Source of the DNA: UBA6398 sp963660485
Lineage (GTDB): Bacteria; Bacteroidota; Bacteroidia; Bacteroidales; Bacteroidaceae
Reading direction: 5' to 3'
DNA: 8,072 bases
NCBI GenBank assembly: GCA_963660485.1
Contig: CAVKYH010000040.1
Coordinates: 1-8,072, forward strand
This document shows, in pieces, positions 4,890-8,072 of this stretch. Position 1 is the first letter of the stretch; the number at the start of each line of letters is the position of its first letter. The notes beneath the pieces were generated by a model, which worked only from the letters and a program-made list of their open reading frames with translations, was not told the DNA's origin and did not search any database. Position numbers and translations under genes: made by a program.

Positions 4890-6602
4890 ATGAAATTGAG
4901 AACGATAAAGGCACTGTTTGCGTTGCTGTGGGCATTTGCCGTGGGCACAAACGCCCAGATTCCGCAATGCAGCAACCGCGAGGTGAGAGCCGTATGGTTT
5001 ACTACAATCGGCGGGCTTGACTGGCCCAAAGGCTACGCACGCAATGCGGCGGGAGTGGAACGTCAGAAAAACCAGCTCTGCGAACATCTCGACCGCCTGC
5101 AGGCCATGGGCATCAATACCCTGCTTCTGCAAACCCGCATACGCGGCACTGTGATTTATCCCTCGGCAATAGAGCCATGGGACGGCTGCCTGTCGGGAAC
5201 TCCGGGCGTGTCGCCGGGATATGATGCGCTGCAATTCGCCACAGAAGAGTGCCACAAACGCGGAATGAGCATTCAGGCGTGGATTGTAGCCTTTCCGCTT
5301 ACCAACTTGAGCGTAACACGTCAGCTCGGGAAGCGCTCCACGGTGAGCCGAAATCCGAAACTGTGTGTAAAGGCAGGCGACCAGTGGTTGATGAATCCCG
5401 GTATTCCCGAAACGGCAGACTATATAGCCGGAATTTGCCGGGAGATTGTGGAAAACTACGACGTCGACGGCATTCACCTCGACTATATACGTTATCCCGA
5501 AAAGGAGATTCCTTTCAACGACAACCAGACTTTTCGCCGCTACGGGGGCAACAAGAGCCGCGCCGAATGGAGACGGGAAAACGTTACACGCTGCGTGAGA
5601 AAAATACATGCGGCAATAAAGGCGGTGAAGCCGTGGGTGATGCTCAGTTGTTCGCCGGTGGGAAAACACGATGACCTGCCGCGCCAATTCTCCTACGGCT
5701 GGAACGCGCGGACTACCGTTTCGCAAGACGTGCAGCAGTGGTTAAAAGACGGGATAATGGACGAAATTTTCCCGATGATGTATTTCCGGGGGCAGCATTT
5801 CTATCCTTTTGCGCTCGACTGGGCAGAAAGTTCCAACGGACGTGCGGTGGTGCCCGGACTGGGTGTGTATTTCCTCGATGCGGGACAGAAGAACTGGGAT
5901 TTGGAGACCATTACGCGCGAAATAAATTTCCTCCGGCTTCACGGCGCAAGCGGCCAAGCGTATTTCCGCAGCCGTTTTCTGGAAGACAATGTCAAGGGAA
6001 TTGCCGACTATCTGCAACATTCGTTCTACACCAAGCCCGCCCTTCAGCCCTCCATGGTTTGGGAAGACAGCATAGCGCCTTCTGTGCCGAAAGATGTGAG
6101 AGTGGAGAAAAGCAAATACGCATGGAATGTGGAATGGAACGCATCGACCGACCCCACTCCCGGCGACAAATTGCGCTATAATATATATGCGTCGCCACGA
6201 TATCCCGTAGACGTGGAAAGCGCGCGGCTCGTAGCGTCGTATGTTGCCGACACGCGCTACACGATAGACGTTGCATGCAGCGCAAACCGCAACATGTTTT
6301 ACGCCGTGGCGGCTATCGACCGGTTTGGAAACGAGAGCGGACTTGCGGAGATAAACAAACCGCAGCCCAAAGCCGAACTGCCCGCCGACAAGATAGAGGT
6401 AGAAAACGGGAAACTCAACATTGCCGGGCTGGAAACCGAGTTCGTAATGCTTTACGACGATTTGGGACGAGAGTTGAGCGTGATGAAATACGACAGCGTG
6501 GTTGACGTCTCGAAATACCCTGCCGGATTCTACAAGATATATACACAAGGGCGCAGGGGCAAGCCACATCTTCTGGGCTATTTCCGCATTCGTCCGCAAT
6601 GA
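4890..6602 (+). CDS. Exported GHL10 (DUF187) glycosidase-like protein with FnIII and C-terminal beta domain
   Basis: A 570-residue protein. Residues 1-22 form a signal peptide ending GTNA before Q23. Residues ~30-385 form a TIM-barrel of the glycosyl-hydrolase-like 10 family: REVRAVWFTT opens the barrel, QAWIVAF follows, and VDGIHLDYIRYP (around 192-203) holds the family's acidic signature with D193 and D198. EIFPMMYFRGQ and GQAYFRSR mark later strands. Residues ~397-485 look like a fibronectin type III domain, and ~500-570 form a beta domain (MLYDDLGRELS, YPAGFYKIYT) like type IX sorting or Ig-like tails. In this family E. coli DigH/YddW cleaves glycan strands of denuded peptidoglycan, so peptidoglycan or another glycan is a plausible substrate; this is inference. 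It is transcribed alone and divergent from the operon on its left. Confidence 0.88.
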   Translation: MKLRTIKALFALLWAFAVGTNAQIPQCSNREVRAVWFTTIGGLDWPKGYARNAAGVERQKNQLCEHLDRLQAMGINTLLLQTRIRGTVIYPSAIEPWDGCLSGTPGVSPGYDALQFATEECHKRGMSIQAWIVAFPLTNLSVTRQLGKRSTVSRNPKLCVKAGDQWLMNPGIPETADYIAGICREIVENYDVDGIHLDYIRYPEKEIPFNDNQTFRRYGGNKSRAEWRRENVTRCVRKIHAAIKAVKPWVMLSCSPVGKHDDLPRQFSYGWNARTTVSQDVQQWLKDGIMDEIFPMMYFRGQHFYPFALDWAESSNGRAVVPGLGVYFLDAGQKNWDLETITREINFLRLHGASGQAYFRSRFLEDNVKGIADYLQHSFYTKPALQPSMVWEDSIAPSVPKDVRVEKSKYAWNVEWNASTDPTPGDKLRYNIYASPRYPVDVESARLVASYVADTRYTIDVACSANRNMFYAVAAIDRFGNESGLAEINKPQPKAELPADKIEVENGKLNIAGLETEFVMLYDDLGRELSVMKYDSVVDVSKYPAGFYKIYTQGRRGKPHLLGYFRIRPQ

Positions 6603-6686
6603 TTCAAAGGCTCAGGAAACCGATTCCGCACCCCCAAAAACGGCATTTCGCCTGCCCCGAAGCACAAGAAATCACAGCAAAAAACA

Positions 6687-6716
6687 AATGCGGTTGCCTA
6701 TGTAGGCAACCGCATT
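6687..6716. terminator. Bidirectional terminator between GHL10 gene and trpS
   Basis: A perfect 13-bp stem (6687-6699 with 6704-6716) around ATGT. The plus strand continues CGTTTT; the minus strand continues with TTTGTTTTTTG, the stronger U-tract. Both genes converge here, ending at 6602 and 6738. Confidence 0.88.
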
Positions 6717-6737
6717 CGTTTTCCCCTGGAAGAGACC

Positions 6738-7838
6738 TTATTGTTTTGAGGCAAAATATTTTGCCTGCTCTTCTATGAGCTTTTTGTCGTCGAAATAGTC
6801 GATCTGCATAGCATGGCGCACCTCGGAGAGCGTCTGTGCCGCAGCCGCGCGCGCTTCTTCGCTGCCCTTTTTCAGAATCTCGTAAACGGCTGGAATATCT
6901 TTCTCGAATTCCTTGCGGCGTATGCGCATAGGCTCGAGCGTCTCCTGCATCACAGCCTGCAAAAGCTTCTTCACCTTCACGTCGCCCAATCCGCCGCGGC
7001 GGTAATGCGCTTTCAGTTCGTCGAGGTTGGCATATTCGGGCAAATAACGCTCGAAATGTTCGTCCTTGCAAAAGGCATCGAGATAAGTGAATACCGTGTT
7101 GCCCTCCACCTTGCCCGGGTCGGAAACCTTAAGATGGTCGGGGTCGGTATACATTGAGCGAATCTTTTTGTTCACTTCGTCGGCAGTATCCGAAAGGTAG
7201 ATGCAGTTTCCAAGCGATTTGCTCATCTTGGCCTTGCCGTCGGTTCCCGGCAAACGCATGCTCGCCTCGTTTTCGGGCAAAAGGATATGCGGCTCCACAA
7301 GAGTCTCGCCATATACATTATTAAACCTTCTCACAATTTCCACAGCCTGCTCAATCATCGGCTTCTGGTCTTCGCCGGCTGGCACAGTGGTTGCCTTGAA
7401 CGCGGTGATGTCGGCAGCCTGGCTTATAGGGTAGCAGAAAAATCCCACAGGTATTGTGTTTTCAAAATTGCGCATCTTGATTTCGGTCTTCACCGTAGGA
7501 TTGCGCTGCAAACGCGACACGCTCACAAGATTCATGTAGTATTCCGTTAGTTCGTACAGTTCCGGAATTTGCGACTGAATGAAGAGTGTGGATTTTGTAG
7601 GGTCGATTCCCGCTGCGAGCCAGTCGAGGGCAACCTCTATCATGCTTTGGCGAATCTTCTCGGGGTTTTCCATGTTGTCGGTCAGAGCCTGCGCGTCTGC
7701 CATGAAGATGAAAATTTTGCGGAACTCGCCCGAATTCTGCAATTCCACACGACGTCGGAGCGAACCCACGTAATGACCTATATGAAGACGGCCCGTAGGA
7801 CGGTCGCCGGTAAGTATTATCTTTTCGTTGTTCATCAT
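6738..7838 (-). CDS. trpS: Tryptophan-tRNA ligase
   Basis: Cytoplasmic class I aminoacyl-tRNA synthetase that charges tRNA-Trp using ATP. From ATG 7838 it has 366 residues, somewhat longer than the ~330 of many bacterial TrpS. TGDRPTGRLHIGHYVG at 10-25 carries HIGH (19-22), GEDQ lies at 155-158, and KMSKS is intact at 204-208. The C-terminal half is helical with the anticodon-side region (MYTDPDH, EVRHAMQ) and ends AKYFASKQ. The frame stays open upstream to 7934, but the extra 32 residues precede the conserved MxNEKIILTGDRPTG start, contain the predicted promoter and resemble no known TrpS extension. ATG 7835 is an equally possible start one codon inside. Convergent with the GHL10 gene and divergent from tRNA-Val. 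Confidence 0.97.
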   Translation of the reverse strand: MMNNEKIILTGDRPTGRLHIGHYVGSLRRRVELQNSGEFRKIFIFMADAQALTDNMENPEKIRQSMIEVALDWLAAGIDPTKSTLFIQSQIPELYELTEYYMNLVSVSRLQRNPTVKTEIKMRNFENTIPVGFFCYPISQAADITAFKATTVPAGEDQKPMIEQAVEIVRRFNNVYGETLVEPHILLPENEASMRLPGTDGKAKMSKSLGNCIYLSDTADEVNKKIRSMYTDPDHLKVSDPGKVEGNTVFTYLDAFCKDEHFERYLPEYANLDELKAHYRRGGLGDVKVKKLLQAVMQETLEPMRIRRKEFEKDIPAVYEILKKGSEEARAAAAQTLSEVRHAMQIDYFDDKKLIEEQAKYFASKQ

Positions 7839-7855
7839 ATAAAAATTATATACTG

Positions 7856-7863
7856 CAAAATTA
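7856..7863 (-). promoter_or_regulatory. Predicted -7 box of the trpS promoter
   Basis: The minus strand reads TAATTTTG, matching TAnnTTTG. I find no good TTTG at the -33 position. Transcription would start near 7849, leaving a leader of only about 11 bases, too short for an attenuator or riboswitch. Confidence 0.5.
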
Positions 7864-7967
7864 CGGAAATTCATGCTAATAAGGCGTATCAGCACCGTTT
7901 CATTTGTCATCTCAAGCCTTTTGAGGGGAATCAATCACCTTTTTCTCGCATTTTTAAGGCAAAAATC

Positions 7968-7997
7968 TTGGCGGATAAAAAAAAATGCCTATCTTTG
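7968..7997 (+). promoter_or_regulatory. Promoter of tRNA-Val
   Basis: TTG (7968-7970) and TATCTTTG (7990-7997) are separated by 19 bases, matching the Bacteroidota -33/-7 consensus. Transcription would start about 8004, some 16 bases before the mature tRNA end. Confidence 0.75.
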
Positions 7998-8019
7998 CAC
8001 CGCTTTTGCAGCAGGAAAC

Positions 8020-8072
8020 GGGCGTTTAGCTCAGCTGGTTCAGAGCATCTGCCTTACAAGCAGAGGGTCGGC
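8020..8072 (+). tRNA. tRNA-Val (anticodon UAC), 3' part beyond the window
   Basis: GGGCGTT (8020-8026) is the 5' acceptor strand, followed by TAGCTCAGCTGGTTCAGAGC for the D arm. The anticodon stem TCTGC (8048-8052) pairs with GCAGA (8060-8064) around CTTACAA, placing anticodon TAC at 8055-8057, which reads valine codons GUA/GUN. The variable region begins at the window edge; the T arm and 3' acceptor strand are missing only because the window ends. Confidence 0.95.

Noticed and set aside
4839..6599. Two long minus-strand open frames (4839-5726 and 5742-6599) opposite the GHL10 gene
   Set aside because: They show no domain, signal or motif, are rich in His/Arg/Cys as expected of antisense frames, and overlap a clear enzyme gene.
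7839..7934. 32-residue N-terminal extension of TrpS
   Set aside because: It covers the predicted -7 box, and family members begin just before the ILTGDRPTG motif.
7839..7990. T-box, attenuator or riboswitch upstream of trpS
   Set aside because: The predicted leader is about 11 bases; no terminator/antiterminator pair or leader peptide with Trp codons is visible.
8020..8072. Integration site of a mobile element at tRNA-Val
   Set aside because: No integrase or repeat of the tRNA end is visible, and the 3' end of the tRNA lies outside the window.

Overview
The window looks like chromosomal DNA of a Bacteroidota species, most likely in the Bacteroidales (Prevotella- or Muribaculaceae-like). The evidence is three promoters with a TAnnTTTG -7 box, genes without clear Shine-Dalgarno sequences, exported proteins with Bacteroidales-style C-terminal domains, and intergenic palindromic repeats. 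No phage, transposase, defence or CRISPR genes are present.

Layout: (a) 1-50, a terminator of an upstream gene outside the window. (b) 137-3562, one very long gene for a predicted surface protein built from five ~200-residue beta-rich repeats and a short Bacteroidales-type C-terminal domain. A ~67-residue segment between repeats 3 and 4 aligns without gaps to the C-terminal domain of ribosomal protein bL12. The 5' end of the gene is abnormal: repeat homology runs upstream of the only usable start codon and a signal-peptide-like stretch lies in another frame. (c) 3563-4071, an intergenic region with a terminator, two 147-base arrays of A-rich 21-base units with palindromic cores, a 49-base inverted repeat and a second terminator. 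(d) 4072-4793, a minus-strand two-gene operon (small two-helix membrane protein, then a small outer-membrane beta-barrel) joined by an ATGA overlap. (e) 4890-6602, a plus-strand exported GHL10/DUF187 glycosidase-like protein, divergent from the operon, with interleaved promoters. (f) 6687-6716, a terminator serving both convergent genes. (g) 6738-7838, minus-strand trpS. (h) 7968-8072, promoter and 5' part of a tRNA-Val(UAC), cut by the window end.

The genes do not form one pathway. Housekeeping translation functions (trpS, tRNA-Val) sit beside cell-envelope genes (glycosidase-like protein, beta-barrel, membrane protein, repeat surface protein). The least ordinary items are the bL12-like domain inside an exported repeat protein and the 21-base phased arrays at 3694-4049.
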